Source: Kiritimatiellia bacterium (GTDB lineage: Bacteria > Verrucomicrobiota > Kiritimatiellia > RFP12 > UBA1067). Taken from it: a stretch of 41,454 nucleotides of DNA. Numbering within the stretch: position 1 is the first letter of the stretch; every line of letters begins with the position of its first letter. Shown in pieces: positions 24,064 through 31,737 of this stretch. The stretch is taken from the NCBI GenBank assembly GCA_017648225.1, contig JAGCJE010000271.1, positions 1 through 41,454 on the forward strand, written 5' to 3'. Under the pieces are notes generated by a model. The model saw nothing but the letters and a program-made list of their open reading frames with translations. It was not told the DNA's origin and ran no database searches. Both the position numbers and the translations under genes were made by a program.

Positions 24064-24225
24064 ATGAACAATCGCATCAATATCAAAGCCGTCGTCGATT
24101 TCGCTTTCGCCTCTGACCCCGATCTCAGCCCCGCCGAGATGATGGAGGAGCTCATCGACTGAATCAGATCCGGCGAGTATCTCCCGAGCGATCTCGTCAA
24201 ACTCCAAGTGATTTCAGCAGTATAA
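24064..24225 (+). pseudogene. Small gene interrupted by TGA; paralogue of 24473-24640
   Basis: ATG 24064 follows a GGAGG. The frame encodes MNNRINIKAVVDFAFASDPD, then an acidic helix MMEELID, a TGA at 24160-24162, and then continues IRSGEYLPSDLVKLQVISAV to TAA 24223-24225. The intact neighbour reads DRIRSGEYFPTDV at the same point, so the TGA replaces Arg, explained by one C-to-T change in CGA. It is either a recent nonsense mutation, a 32-residue truncated protein, or a readthrough gene. A terminator follows at once. Confidence 0.7.
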
Positions 24226-24260
24226 ACATGAGTCGGCTTTATGCCGACTTTATGTTTGTT
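24225..24260 (+). terminator. Terminator after the interrupted small gene
   Basis: AGTCGGC (24231-24237) pairs with GCCGACT (24243-24249) around TTTAT, and the outer bases AAACAT / ATGTTT can extend it. T-rich sequence follows. Confidence 0.75.
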
Positions 24261-24276
24261 AAATCTCACGGGTGTA

Positions 24277-24305
24277 TTGACAAAATATAGAAAAAGTAAT
24301 ATTAT
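24277..24305 (+). promoter_or_regulatory. Promoter of the second small paralogue
   Basis: TTGACA (24277-24282), 17-bp spacer, TATTAT (24300-24305). About 160 bases of untranslated leader follow, holding a hairpin TCTCGA / TCGAGA (about 24359-24377) and a run of six T after a GGAGGCGCG. No convincing gene is present between the promoter and ATG 24473. Confidence 0.7.
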
Positions 24306-24472
24306 GTGGGCGTAGATTATTGAATATCTACAATAACTCTGTCGGTACTAATTAACGTTGTCTCGATTATTTGTCGAGAGGAGGCGCGTTTTTTGCGTGT
24401 GAGTGCTGAAACAGATCGAGGGTGAGCTCCATATTGTATCTCATTACATGTCGATTGCATCGAGGTGCAAGT

Positions 24473-24640
24473 ATGGAGAGAATTATCAAGACGATCGCAA
24501 TGATCGAATATATGTTTTCTGTTTCCGACGATCTCGACGAAAAGGAGACGTTGGATGAAATCGAGGATCGCATTCGATCCGGTGAGTATTTCCCGACCGA
24601 CGTTGCAAACTGCAAACTGGTGAGCGTCGTTCCACAATAA
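24473..24640 (+). CDS. Small acidic protein, intact paralogue of 24064-24225
   Basis: The 55-residue protein starts at ATG 24473 after GAGGTG: MERIIKTIAMIEYMFSVSDD, then an acidic helix, then DRIRSGEYFPTDVANCKLVS. It shares the IRSGEY-x-P-x-D block and overall spacing with the interrupted gene at 24064. It has its own promoter and terminator and so may be expressed in the lysogen. Function is unknown to me; the location next to attP suggests a lysogeny-associated accessory gene. Confidence 0.72.
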   Translation: MERIIKTIAMIEYMFSVSDDLDEKETLDEIEDRIRSGEYFPTDVANCKLVSVVPQ

Positions 24641-24646
24641 AAATTC

Positions 24647-24676
24647 AAGGAGCCGAGAGATCGGCTCCTTTTTATT
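24647..24676. terminator. Terminator between the small gene and attP
   Basis: AAGGAGCCGA (24647-24656) pairs perfectly with TCGGCTCCTT (24661-24670) around GAGA, followed by TTTATT. Upstream A residues could let it also work leftward for the integrase operon, although attP lies between. Confidence 0.88.
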
Positions 24677-24685
24677 GTGTTCGAA

Positions 24686-24737
24686 TTGTTGTACTAACGA
24701 TACCGCTCCGAACGGTGCGGGTTGAATAGTACAACAA
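24686..24737. other. attP: Candidate attP site of the serine integrase
   Basis: Six bases beyond the integrase stop codon is a 52-bp interrupted palindrome. The outer arms are TTGTTGTACTA (24686-24696) and TAGTACAACAA (24727-24737), exact inverses. Near the centre CCGCTCCG (24703-24710) and CGGTGCGG (24713-24720) are inverses with one mismatch, around AA at 24711-24712. Length, symmetry and a non-palindromic central dinucleotide are what large serine integrases use; AA would be the crossover dinucleotide. Confidence 0.8.
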
Positions 24738-24742
24738 CCCGC

Positions 24743-26149
24743 TTAAAAAAATCTCGGATCGATTTTCCCGTCCGGATAGATGTATATCTCAGAGACCACA
24801 GAACGCCACAAGGCGCGTTTTTCCTCACGGGTAAGGGTTTTATAAACCTCATCGAGATCGAGTCTCAGAAAGGCTCTCAGGGGCTCAAGGTCACGTTCTG
24901 TAACCTCAGGCGCGTTGTCCTCGATACGTAACGTGTTCATTTCCTCGACGATGGCCTTATATTTCTGATCGTACTCCTCCTGAGAAATGCGATCCTCCTC
25001 ATATTGATAATTGACACGTTGGAGCTTCTTCTCCAGCTTTTTTATTTTGTCGGCGTTCGACGGCTTTTTGACCGGCTCTTTTTGTGCGATCTCATACTCG
25101 GCGATGAATCGCTCGATCTCCGGTTTGATCGTTGTGAGCAAGTGCTCTTCGATTGCGAGTTCCGGGGCCGAATACGCGTTCGTGCATTGCTTGTGTAGTC
25201 GGTACTTATTGCAACGATAATAATAATATTCTCGATACGATCCCGCCCAGTGACCCACCATACGAGTTCCACATTCGGGACAGATGCAGAGCTGTGTGAA
25301 GATGTATTCTCGTGTTGTTTTGCGAGCTCGGACATTTTTCTTTTGTATTTCCTGCCACGTGGCCCAGCGTTCTTTTGTGACGATGGGGTCGCAATAATTG
25401 TCGTTGCCTTTATAATGACCGTACATGAGCGTGTTGTTCATGGCGTTCGTATATGTGTTGTAATTGTGTTTCGCGCCGGTCATCTCGTTCGCGTGGATCA
25501 TTGCGGCCCGTTTCGAGTGATTCATCTCATAATGATTGATATACGCCCAGAATGCCGGGAGTTGCTGCGGATCGGGAATAACGATTTTATCGCCGCGATC
25601 ATTGATCCCGATCGTGTGGGTGAACGGGAGACATTGCGCTCCGGTGATCGGTGAGCCTTTTTGAATGCGGACTTGAGCCGTTGCGATGATACGTTCGGAA
25701 ATGTTCGCGATCTCCTGCTGACCGATGCCCAGATAAAAGAGGATCAGCGTTTGACCCATCGGCGTATTCAGATCGAGCTCCGACTGCATTATCGCTCGCC
25801 ATTGAACACCGGCAGCGTCGAACGTCTCCATCATTTTGTAATACTCTGCCGGATTTCGAGTGAAGCGGTCGAACCTTGTGAAGATCACAAGATCGATTTT
25901 CCCGGCCTCGATGTCGGCGAGCATTTCGTGGATCGCCTTGCGTTTCCGGATCTGTTTTGCCGCCGTTTTACCCTCATCGGCATAGAGACCGACGACTCGC
26001 ATCCCATTCTCTTTCGCATACTCTTCGAGCGCGATTTTCTGCGCTGGGAGCGAATTTTCTTTCGAAACCTGCTCCGATGTTGATACTCGTATATAGAACG
26101 CAACGCGGATTACGCGCTGCATTTCTTTATGTTGTTCGATGAGATTCAT
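24743..26149 (-). CDS. int: Large serine integrase
   Basis: The 468-residue protein inserts the phage into and excises it from the host chromosome. The N-terminal resolvase domain has the catalytic Ser in YIRVSTSEQ (near residue 24), GLYADEGKTA, IDLVIFTRFDRFTRN and the MGQTLILFYLGIGQQE segment. A recombinase domain (GDKIVIPDPQQ..) and a zinc ribbon follow (CPECGTRM near 285, then YYRCNKYR..C), then the coiled-coil arm (DKIKKLEKKLQRVNYQYEEDR). ATG 26149 fits the AGAGGGGG seven bases upstream better than TTG 26155. It is cotranscribed after the repressor, and the candidate attP sits just past its stop. Confidence 0.95.
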   Translation of the reverse strand: MNLIEQHKEMQRVIRVAFYIRVSTSEQVSKENSLPAQKIALEEYAKENGMRVVGLYADEGKTAAKQIRKRKAIHEMLADIEAGKIDLVIFTRFDRFTRNPAEYYKMMETFDAAGVQWRAIMQSELDLNTPMGQTLILFYLGIGQQEIANISERIIATAQVRIQKGSPITGAQCLPFTHTIGINDRGDKIVIPDPQQLPAFWAYINHYEMNHSKRAAMIHANEMTGAKHNYNTYTNAMNNTLMYGHYKGNDNYCDPIVTKERWATWQEIQKKNVRARKTTREYIFTQLCICPECGTRMVGHWAGSYREYYYYRCNKYRLHKQCTNAYSAPELAIEEHLLTTIKPEIERFIAEYEIAQKEPVKKPSNADKIKKLEKKLQRVNYQYEEDRISQEEYDQKYKAIVEEMNTLRIEDNAPEVTERDLEPLRAFLRLDLDEVYKTLTREEKRALWRSVVSEIYIYPDGKIDPRFF

Positions 26150-26163
26150 CGACAATCCCCCTC

Positions 26164-26487
26164 TTATAATTCGTCATTGCTGACAAGGTCAGCGTATTTT
26201 TGAATTTTCTGTATCTGCTCTTTTGTGAAATTTCCGTGTATAATGTTTGTAGACGCATCCGATCGATATGAGTTCCCTAGTAATTCATCCATGCTGACAT
26301 TGTACAGAGCTGCAACTCTGGTCAGCACATCGACCGGTATGCGTCTATCGTTGTTTTCATACGAACGATACGCAGGTTTGCTCACCCCGATTCGATCCGC
26401 GACATCCTGCTGAGTATATCCATATCTATCGCGCAGCGTTCTCAATCGAGCGACTAAGTCCTCCCAGAACATATTCTCGTTATTCAT
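26164..26487 (-). CDS. cI-like lysogeny repressor (HTH_3)
   Basis: The 107-residue protein has an N-terminal helix-turn-helix (LRTLRDRYGYTQQDVADRIG, then VSKPAYRSYENNDRRIPVDVL, AALYNVSMDELLG) and a short C-terminal helical tail but no LexA-type peptidase domain. Induction therefore probably depends on an antirepressor, such as the BRO protein, instead of self-cleavage. ATG 26487 follows a GGAGGG at seven bases. It is transcribed leftward from a promoter overlapped by operator-like palindromes, with the integrase 14 bp downstream in the same operon. Confidence 0.88.
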   Translation of the reverse strand: MNNENMFWEDLVARLRTLRDRYGYTQQDVADRIGVSKPAYRSYENNDRRIPVDVLTRVAALYNVSMDELLGNSYRSDASTNIIHGNFTKEQIQKIQKYADLVSNDEL

Positions 26488-26532
26488 TTTTATTCCCTCC
26501 ATTGAAATTAGTTAGTAAACCTATCTATTCAA

Positions 26533-26561
26533 ATTATAAAGCATCGGTTACAAAATGTAAA
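26533..26561 (-). promoter_or_regulatory. Leftward lysogeny promoter for repressor and integrase
   Basis: On the minus strand TTTACA (26556-26561) stands 17 bp before TATAAT (26533-26538). The palindrome at 26547-26561 overlaps the -35 box, so the repressor can regulate its own synthesis. Confidence 0.8.
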
Positions 26562-26647
26562 GTTAATAGCACGTTTTGTGATTTTTCACATTTGTTACTA
26601 AATGTGACGCAATTATTACATAAGTTTGAACAATCACATAATGTAGT
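26547..26647. promoter_or_regulatory. Left operator cluster of the immunity region
   Basis: Sites resembling GTTAC-N5-GTGAC are at 26547-26561 (GTTACAAAATGTAAA), 26568-26582 (AGCACGTTTTGTGAT), 26594-26608 (GTTACTAAATGTGAC) and, weaker, 26633-26647. TCACATTT (26586-26593) and AAATGTGA (26600-26607) are exact inverted arms. Spacing of about two helical turns suits cooperative dimers. Confidence 0.75.
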
Positions 26648-26675
26648 TGACAGCGCACGAAACGTGACCTATAAT
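26647..26675 (+). promoter_or_regulatory. Rightward early promoter, consensus -35 and -10
   Basis: TTGACA (26647-26652), 17-bp spacer, TATAAT (26670-26675), both perfect matches to the sigma-70 consensus. An operator fills the spacer. It should drive the whole early module. Confidence 0.92.
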
Positions 26676-26703
26676 GCAAATTGTGAAGCGCACGAAACGT
26701 GAC
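26654..26703. promoter_or_regulatory. Right operators: exact tandem copies 35 bp apart
   Basis: CGCACGAAACGTGAC occurs at 26654-26668, inside the promoter spacer, and at 26689-26703, just past the expected transcription start; the identity extends to GCGCACGAAACGTGACC. A weaker relative (CATCACGAAATGATC) lies at about 26707-26721. Binding would block the early promoter. Confidence 0.82.
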
Positions 26704-26740
26704 CCGCATCACGAAATGATCCACGGAAGGAGGAAAAACG

Positions 26741-27016
26741 ATGAAAGGAAGAAAGCCCGAGAAGATCGTGACGGTTCAGAAAACGAGAATGTCGGTCGCG
26801 ACGATCTATCCGAATCTGCTCGCAATGATCACGGATCGTGACATGACTGTCGCCGATCTGGGCAACATCCTCGGCGTCAGCGATCAGGCGATGCGTCGTC
26901 GTCTGCTGGGTAGAGCGAACGGAGGAACGGACATCACGGCCTATGAGTGTCACATTCTGTGTGAACATTTTCACAAGTCGTTCGAATGGTTGTTTGCGAC
27001 CGGTGATGTTGCGTGA
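26741..27016 (+). CDS. Cro-like / early DNA-binding regulator
   Basis: The 91-residue protein is the first gene of the early operon. A helix-turn-helix-like segment, LAMITDRDMTVADLGNILGV followed by SDQAMRRRLLGRANG, spans about residues 26-65, and the C-terminal part (YECHILCEHFHKSFEWLFA) is typical of small phage repressors. By position it should be the Cro counterpart. AAGGAGG precedes ATG 26741. The end overlaps the next GTG by 4 bp. Confidence 0.78.
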   Translation: MKGRKPEKIVTVQKTRMSVATIYPNLLAMITDRDMTVADLGNILGVSDQAMRRRLLGRANGGTDITAYECHILCEHFHKSFEWLFATGDVA

Positions 27017-27303
27017 ACGTGGTTCGATTTTACGAGACGCTCGCGAAGATCATCGGCGAACGAGAGGGAGTCGAGATTCGCGTGAGTGTCCGGGAGGTGA
27101 CAGAGAATGATCGAACTGTATCGTCACCAACAGATCGCCCTATCGCATATGAGGACGAACTCAAGTTTCCTCCTTGCGATGGAGCAGGGCACGGGAAAGA
27201 CTCTGACGGCCCTCACAAGGCTCGCAGAACTAGCCGAACGAGGAAAGATCGACAGCGCGTTGATCGTGGCTCCGAAAGCGGTGCTCGCCTCATGGGAGCG
27301 TGA
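27013..27303 (+). CDS. Small early protein overlapping the helicase gene
   Basis: GTG 27013 overlaps the stop of the Cro-like gene. The first about 35 residues (MNVVRFYETLAKIIGEREGV, then EIRVSVREVTEND) resemble a small conserved protein that often precedes SNF2 helicases in Bacillota phages. Beyond 27107 the frame overlaps the helicase in another phase and looks non-protein-like, so the stop may have been lost by mutation. I trust the N-terminal part; the rest is doubtful. Confidence 0.45.
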   Translation: MNVVRFYETLAKIIGEREGVEIRVSVREVTENDRTVSSPTDRPIAYEDELKFPPCDGAGHGKDSDGPHKARRTSRTRKDRQRVDRGSESGARLMGA

Positions 27304-28429
27304 TGTTGAGAAGTTCGACCGCGACCGGCAACGGCTGCTCCGACGAATCCTCACGATCGTCAATTATGATCTCGTGTGGAGACGCTCAGAGTATCGTCGA
27401 CACTGGGGAGCGATCGTCATCGACGAGGCCCATTATGTGAAGAACCGCACGAGCAACCGCTCGAAAGCGATCCTCGAAATGGCTCTCGATTCTGATTATC
27501 GATATGCGCTCACCGGAACACCGATCTCGAATGGAGCACTGCACGATATCTGGTCTCTGATGGCATTCCTCGAACCGGTCAAGATTCCGAGAGGGATCGG
27601 GACGACGGCATTCCCCGAGGCCGGGCCGACGTATTACAATTTTCAAGATCGCTATTGTTTCCTCGATCAGTATTTCAAGCCGTACCGATACCGACATGTC
27701 GACGAGCTCCAAGAGGTCATCGCTGATCACTCCTATAGGGTGAAGAAGATCGACTGTCTCGATCTCCCGGACAAACTGCCCGACGAGATTTATGAGATCG
27801 ATCTCGCAGAGCCGAAACTGTACAAGGAACTCGTCAAAGAGTCCGCGATCATGGAGATCGAGCTCCTCGCAGAGAATCCACTGCTCCGGATGCTGAGACT
27901 CCGACAATTGTGCTCAGGACATCTCCCGAACGTGGGTAGCCTGAAATGCGGAAAGCTGAAAGCCCTCGGAGAGTATCTCGACGGCTACGATGACAAGCTC
28001 GTCATTTTCGCTCAGTTCACCGCATCAATCGACGACATCTCCGGTCTGCTGAAAAAGCGCAAGGTCAAACATGTGGTTCTCGACGGACGGTCGAAGGATA
28101 AAGCGATTTGGAGGAAGTTCCAGACCGACGACTCGATTCGAGTGATCATCTGTCAGTATGAGGCCGGTGCGACGGGAATCGACCTGTTCGCGGCGAGCAC
28201 GATCCTATACTACGAGCCGACAATTCGATCGAACACACTCGAGCAGAGTCGGGACCGAATCCACCGCGTCGGGCAATCTCACCCGTGTTCGTATGTACAT
28301 TTCATAAGTAAAGGTACGATCGAGCGAGAGATATACCGAGCGTTGCAAGGGTTCGCGGATTTCTCCGAAAAGCTGTTTTCGGAGTATATATCGGAATATG
28401 CGCGGTCGCACAGAGGGGGTGCGCGATGA
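27107..28429 (+). CDS. SNF2-family DNA helicase / translocase
   Basis: The 440-residue protein has Walker A EQGTGKT (27-32), a DEAH box (106-109), motif III TGTPISN (136-142) and motif VI QSRDRIHRVGQ (about 380-390). These define the SF2 SNF2 group used by phages in replication or recombination. The protein is compact, lacking extra domains. GGGAGGTGA precedes ATG 27107. The TGA overlaps the start of the next gene (ATGA). Confidence 0.92.
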   Translation: MIELYRHQQIALSHMRTNSSFLLAMEQGTGKTLTALTRLAELAERGKIDSALIVAPKAVLASWERDVEKFDRDRQRLLRRILTIVNYDLVWRRSEYRRHWGAIVIDEAHYVKNRTSNRSKAILEMALDSDYRYALTGTPISNGALHDIWSLMAFLEPVKIPRGIGTTAFPEAGPTYYNFQDRYCFLDQYFKPYRYRHVDELQEVIADHSYRVKKIDCLDLPDKLPDEIYEIDLAEPKLYKELVKESAIMEIELLAENPLLRMLRLRQLCSGHLPNVGSLKCGKLKALGEYLDGYDDKLVIFAQFTASIDDISGLLKKRKVKHVVLDGRSKDKAIWRKFQTDDSIRVIICQYEAGATGIDLFAASTILYYEPTIRSNTLEQSRDRIHRVGQSHPCSYVHFISKGTIEREIYRALQGFADFSEKLFSEYISEYARSHRGGAR

Positions 28430-28908
28430 GGGTTGACATAACTGGAGAACGTTTCGGACATCTGGTTGCGACAGAAAGAATAGAGACGGATCACAATTCG
28501 CAATCTGTATGGATGTGTAAATGTGATTGCGGAAATTTTCATCGAGCGACGTTGTCAAACCTGAGAAGCGGACGAACGCTGAGTTGCGGTTGCCGAAGGT
28601 GGAACCGTGAAAAGACTCGCAAACATCGCGGCAAGGGTACGAGATTGTATCGAATTTGGCAAGCGATGCTCAATCGTTGTCGAAATCCGAATACAGTCAA
28701 TTATAAATACTACGGGGGACGCGGTGTGCGGGTTTGTCCCGAATGGAGTCACGATTACGTGGCTTTTGAGCGGTGGGCTCTTTCGAATGGGTATGCTGAC
28801 AATCTCACAATCGACCGAATAGATGTTGATGGAGATTATTCTCCCAATAATTGCCGGTGGGCAACCATGAAGGAGCAACGGCACAATCAAAGATCGTTCA
28901 GGAAGTAG
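28426..28908 (+). CDS. HNH/AP2-type putative homing endonuclease
   Basis: The 160-residue protein begins with a zinc-binding AP2-like part (GERFGHLVATERI, WMCKCDCGN, LSCGCRR), followed by RIWQAMLNRCRNPN, YYGGRGVRVCPEW and TIDRIDVDGDYSPNNCRWAT. This is the pattern of free-standing phage HNH endonucleases. It sits between helicase and polymerase, where such selfish genes commonly insert. It has its own start overlapping the helicase stop, so it is in the operon. Role in spread of its locus is inferred. Confidence 0.83.
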   Translation: MRVDITGERFGHLVATERIETDHNSQSVWMCKCDCGNFHRATLSNLRSGRTLSCGCRRWNREKTRKHRGKGTRLYRIWQAMLNRCRNPNTVNYKYYGGRGVRVCPEWSHDYVAFERWALSNGYADNLTIDRIDVDGDYSPNNCRWATMKEQRHNQRSFRK

Positions 28909-28916
28909 GTTTTTAT

Positions 28917-28944
28917 TTTTACCCACAAGGTTACAAAATGTGAC
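28917..28944. promoter_or_regulatory. Operator-like site before the polymerase gene
   Basis: GTTACAAAATGTGAC (28930-28944) matches the immunity operators. It is preceded by TTTTACCCACAAG (28917-28929), repeated exactly before the operator-like site at 31751. No promoter boxes fit cleanly, so it may be a repressor stop site within a transcribed operon. Confidence 0.65.
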
Positions 28945-28979
28945 CTGACGACACGAAATGAAAGGAGGGCTCAAACGGG

Positions 28980-31598
28980 TTGAACATCTACATATACGAT
29001 TTCGAAGTTCTCTCTCACGACTGGATCGTGGTGATCCGTCGAGTCGATAGTCCACATCACACGGTAATCCACAACGATAATTATCGTTTGAAAGAATGGA
29101 TTCTCGCCCATCAGGACGACGTGATCGGAGGTTATAACTCGAAGGGGTACGATGACTGGATTCTCCAGTCTATCCTCAACGGAGCCGATAACGCGACGGT
29201 GAAAGCTCACAACGATTTCATCATCGCAGAGCACCGAAACGGATGGGAGTTCCCGTTCATTCAGTATCAACGAAAGTTGTTCCGGTCATTCGATCTCAAG
29301 GACGATCTCCCGAAGGGCCTGAGCCTCAAGGCGATCGAGGGGAACATGTATCTCCCCATCGTCGAGAGTTCCGTCCCGTTCGATATCGATCGACCGCTGA
29401 CGCCCGAGGAGCTCGACGAGCTGATCTACTACTGTAAAAAGGACGTGGACGCGACTGTCGCTCTCTATGAACGCCGAAAGGAGTACATCAAGAGCAAACT
29501 CACCGTCGCAAAGCTGAAAGGTCTCGACCCGGCTGTCGCGCTCGCTCAGACGAACGCAAAGCTCGCGGCGATGTATCTCGACGCGAAGCCAGTCGAACGC
29601 GTAGACGGTCGCCGGTACGAGATCCCGGAGAATCTCGATCAGACGATGATTCCCCGCGAGGTGCTCGATTTCTTCAATCAGATTCGAGATGAAAGCATCC
29701 CGGACGAGGAACTGTTCGAAAAGAATCTCGTCGTCGAGATCGCCGGTTGCGAATGTGTTTTCGCATGGGGTGGCGTACACGGTGCGGTTCCGAACACGAT
29801 CGCCGAGAGTGATCCCGAGGGGACACCGGATCGTCGAATCATCGTGAACTATGACGTCGCCTCGCTTTACCCGAACTCGATGCTCAATTTCGGATATGTT
29901 TCCCGAAGCTGCGAGAACCCGAACGCGTTCCGCGATCTGGTTGAAACCCGTCTCAAGGCCAAGAAAGCCAAGGACAAGGACACCGCGAACGCTCTGAAAC
30001 TCGTCATCAATACGACATACGGCGCGATGTTAAATGCTTATAATCCACTCTACGACGAGCGAGCCGGTCGATCGGTCTGCATCTCGAATCAGCTCTCGAT
30101 GTGCGAGCTTGTGTGTAGACTTGAGCAAAATGTCCCGTCGTTCGAGATTCTGAATTTCAACACCGACGGCGTGATGTTCCGAGTTCTCGAGTCCGAGATG
30201 ACCACGGTCGAGCCGATCCTCGAGGAATGGCAGAAGCGAACGCGATTCGCACTCGAGCGCGACGATGTGATTCGACTCGTTCAGAAGGACGTGAACAACT
30301 ACATCGCCGAGGAGGGCGGAGGAAAGATCAAAGCATGCGGCGACTACGTCAAGCGATGGCAAGGCGACAATGTCACCGATGAGAACGACATCAAGGCCCG
30401 TCTCATCAACAACGACCTCACGATCGTTCAGATCGCTCTCGTCGAGAGATTGCTTCACGACGTACCGGTCGAAAAGACGATCACCGAGTGTCAGAACATC
30501 CACTATTTCCAGCAGATCGCGAAGTTTGGCAGCTCCTACGACTCAGCGTTTCACGAGGTGAACGGCGAGCGCGTACCGGTGCAAAAGGTCAATCGTGTAT
30601 ATGCTGCGAAGGATGAGCGGTTCGGAACCGTGAAGAAGGTTCGTCCGAACGGCAAGGTTGAAAAGATCGCCTCTCTCCCGGATCATTGCATCATTGACAA
30701 TGAGAACCGGTTGACGGTGGATCAGATCGACAAACAGTTTTACATCGATCTCGCGAACGAGCGAGTCGAACAATATCTCGTCGGCAAGAAGTCGACAAAG
30801 AAGAAAAAGAAGGAGGACAAACAAATGGCAGTAGCAAAGCCCACGACCCCGATGAACGTCTATCAGAAGCTCATCGCCGCCCGAAAGATGTTTCAGGAGG
30901 CCGACGTGAAGAAATCCGGTATCAACCGATTTGCCGATTTCAAATATTTTGAACTCGCCGACATCGTCCCGGCAAAGACTCACATTTTCGCCGAGCTCGG
31001 TCTCGTCGACTGCGTGACGTTCACGCCCACCGACGCGACGCTCTATCTGTTTAACGTGGACAATCCCGATGAGGTGATCCCGTTCCAGTCTCCCATGAGA
31101 CCGCTGACCGTAGTCTCTCAGACCGGTAAAAACAAGATGAACGAGCTGCAGGGCCTCGGAGCCGAGGAGACATATCAGCGTCGTTACCTCTACATGATGG
31201 CTCTGGACATCGTTGAGGCTGACAGTTTCGACGCAACGAGTGGACAGAGCGAGACCTCGAAGTCACAGAATGTAACCAAGAGCTCGCAGGAGACCGCAGA
31301 ACCGACGAGCGTCGTGAGTGCGAACAAATCCTCGTCCACGAGACCGGCGTCTCAGAACGAGCGTGAGGCCGTCAAAAAGGCATTGACGAACACTGACGGC
31401 AATGCTGACACCGCTCAGGTGAACGCAATCATCCGCGCATTGAAGAAGCTGCGCGAAAAGGACGCCGACAGATATGAGGCGTATATCGGCGAGTGTCAGG
31501 CGAAGATCCCGACCAAGAAGAACCCGGAGAGAGTGATCTCGAAGAAGGACGCGGACGACATGTTGATCGCCATCGGCGAGAAGATTGAGGAGGAATAA
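28980..31598 (+). CDS. Family B DNA polymerase fused to an ERF single-strand annealing protein
   Basis: The 872-residue frame has two proteins in one. Residues 1-615 are a family B replicative polymerase: proofreading exonuclease motifs YDFEV, GYNSKGYDDW and YYCKKDVDATVALYERR, then polymerase motif A YDVASLYPN, motif B KLVINTTYGAM and motif C NTDGVMF (usually DTDS; here Asn and Gly flank the pair). After a Lys-rich linker (KKSTKKKKKEDKQ), residues 616-872 form an ERF-type recombinase. TTG 28980 is the start, after AAAGGAGGG. An internal ATG with its own binding site marks the ERF (see separate entry). Polymerase function is well supported; that one polypeptide is made is inferred. Confidence 0.85.
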   Translation: MNIYIYDFEVLSHDWIVVIRRVDSPHHTVIHNDNYRLKEWILAHQDDVIGGYNSKGYDDWILQSILNGADNATVKAHNDFIIAEHRNGWEFPFIQYQRKLFRSFDLKDDLPKGLSLKAIEGNMYLPIVESSVPFDIDRPLTPEELDELIYYCKKDVDATVALYERRKEYIKSKLTVAKLKGLDPAVALAQTNAKLAAMYLDAKPVERVDGRRYEIPENLDQTMIPREVLDFFNQIRDESIPDEELFEKNLVVEIAGCECVFAWGGVHGAVPNTIAESDPEGTPDRRIIVNYDVASLYPNSMLNFGYVSRSCENPNAFRDLVETRLKAKKAKDKDTANALKLVINTTYGAMLNAYNPLYDERAGRSVCISNQLSMCELVCRLEQNVPSFEILNFNTDGVMFRVLESEMTTVEPILEEWQKRTRFALERDDVIRLVQKDVNNYIAEEGGGKIKACGDYVKRWQGDNVTDENDIKARLINNDLTIVQIALVERLLHDVPVEKTITECQNIHYFQQIAKFGSSYDSAFHEVNGERVPVQKVNRVYAAKDERFGTVKKVRPNGKVEKIASLPDHCIIDNENRLTVDQIDKQFYIDLANERVEQYLVGKKSTKKKKKEDKQMAVAKPTTPMNVYQKLIAARKMFQEADVKKSGINRFADFKYFELADIVPAKTHIFAELGLVDCVTFTPTDATLYLFNVDNPDEVIPFQSPMRPLTVVSQTGKNKMNELQGLGAEETYQRRYLYMMALDIVEADSFDATSGQSETSKSQNVTKSSQETAEPTSVVSANKSSSTRPASQNEREAVKKALTNTDGNADTAQVNAIIRALKKLREKDADRYEAYIGECQAKIPTKKNPERVISKKDADDMLIAIGEKIEEE
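30825..31598 (+). CDS. erf: ERF-type single-strand annealing recombinase, internal start
   Basis: ATG 30825 is in frame with the polymerase and preceded by AAGGAGG at eight bases, so a free 257-residue ERF is likely made besides any fusion. The segment MNVYQKLIAARKMFQEADVK, FKYFELADIVPA and VVSQTGKNKMNELQGLGAEE with YQRRYLYMMALDIVEAD is the ERF core; a Ser/Thr-rich linker and an Ala/Glu-rich C-terminal domain follow. With the YqaJ exonuclease at 31790 it makes a lambda Red-like pair. Confidence 0.8.
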   Translation: MAVAKPTTPMNVYQKLIAARKMFQEADVKKSGINRFADFKYFELADIVPAKTHIFAELGLVDCVTFTPTDATLYLFNVDNPDEVIPFQSPMRPLTVVSQTGKNKMNELQGLGAEETYQRRYLYMMALDIVEADSFDATSGQSETSKSQNVTKSSQETAEPTSVVSANKSSSTRPASQNEREAVKKALTNTDGNADTAQVNAIIRALKKLREKDADRYEAYIGECQAKIPTKKNPERVISKKDADDMLIAIGEKIEEE

Positions 31599-31601
31599 AT
31601 C

Positions 31602-31721
31602 ATGACTGTGGGTGGGGCGTTGGGCTTTATGGCTCTCGGCGGTGTTATCGTTTTTCTGTTTGATTATCGCGCATGGCGAATGTATCTGCAAGGGAGAAAA
31701 GACCCATATCGTCAGAAATGA
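31602..31721 (+). CDS. 39-residue membrane microprotein
   Basis: ATG 31602 follows GAGGAGG. The product is MTVGGALGFMALGGVIVFLF followed by a basic tail (DYRAWRMYLQGRKDPYRQK), one membrane span with the tail predicted inside. It sits between recombinase and exonuclease. Function is unknown; similar single-span peptides appear twice more in this module. Confidence 0.65.
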   Translation: MTVGGALGFMALGGVIVFLFDYRAWRMYLQGRKDPYRQK

Positions 31722-31737
31722 GTCGAAAGCCCTATAG

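Noticed and set aside
24386..24426. Ten-codon leader peptide (TTG start after GAGGAGG) before the 24473 gene
   Set aside because: The binding site and start are plausible, but such a short frame cannot be told from chance without conservation.
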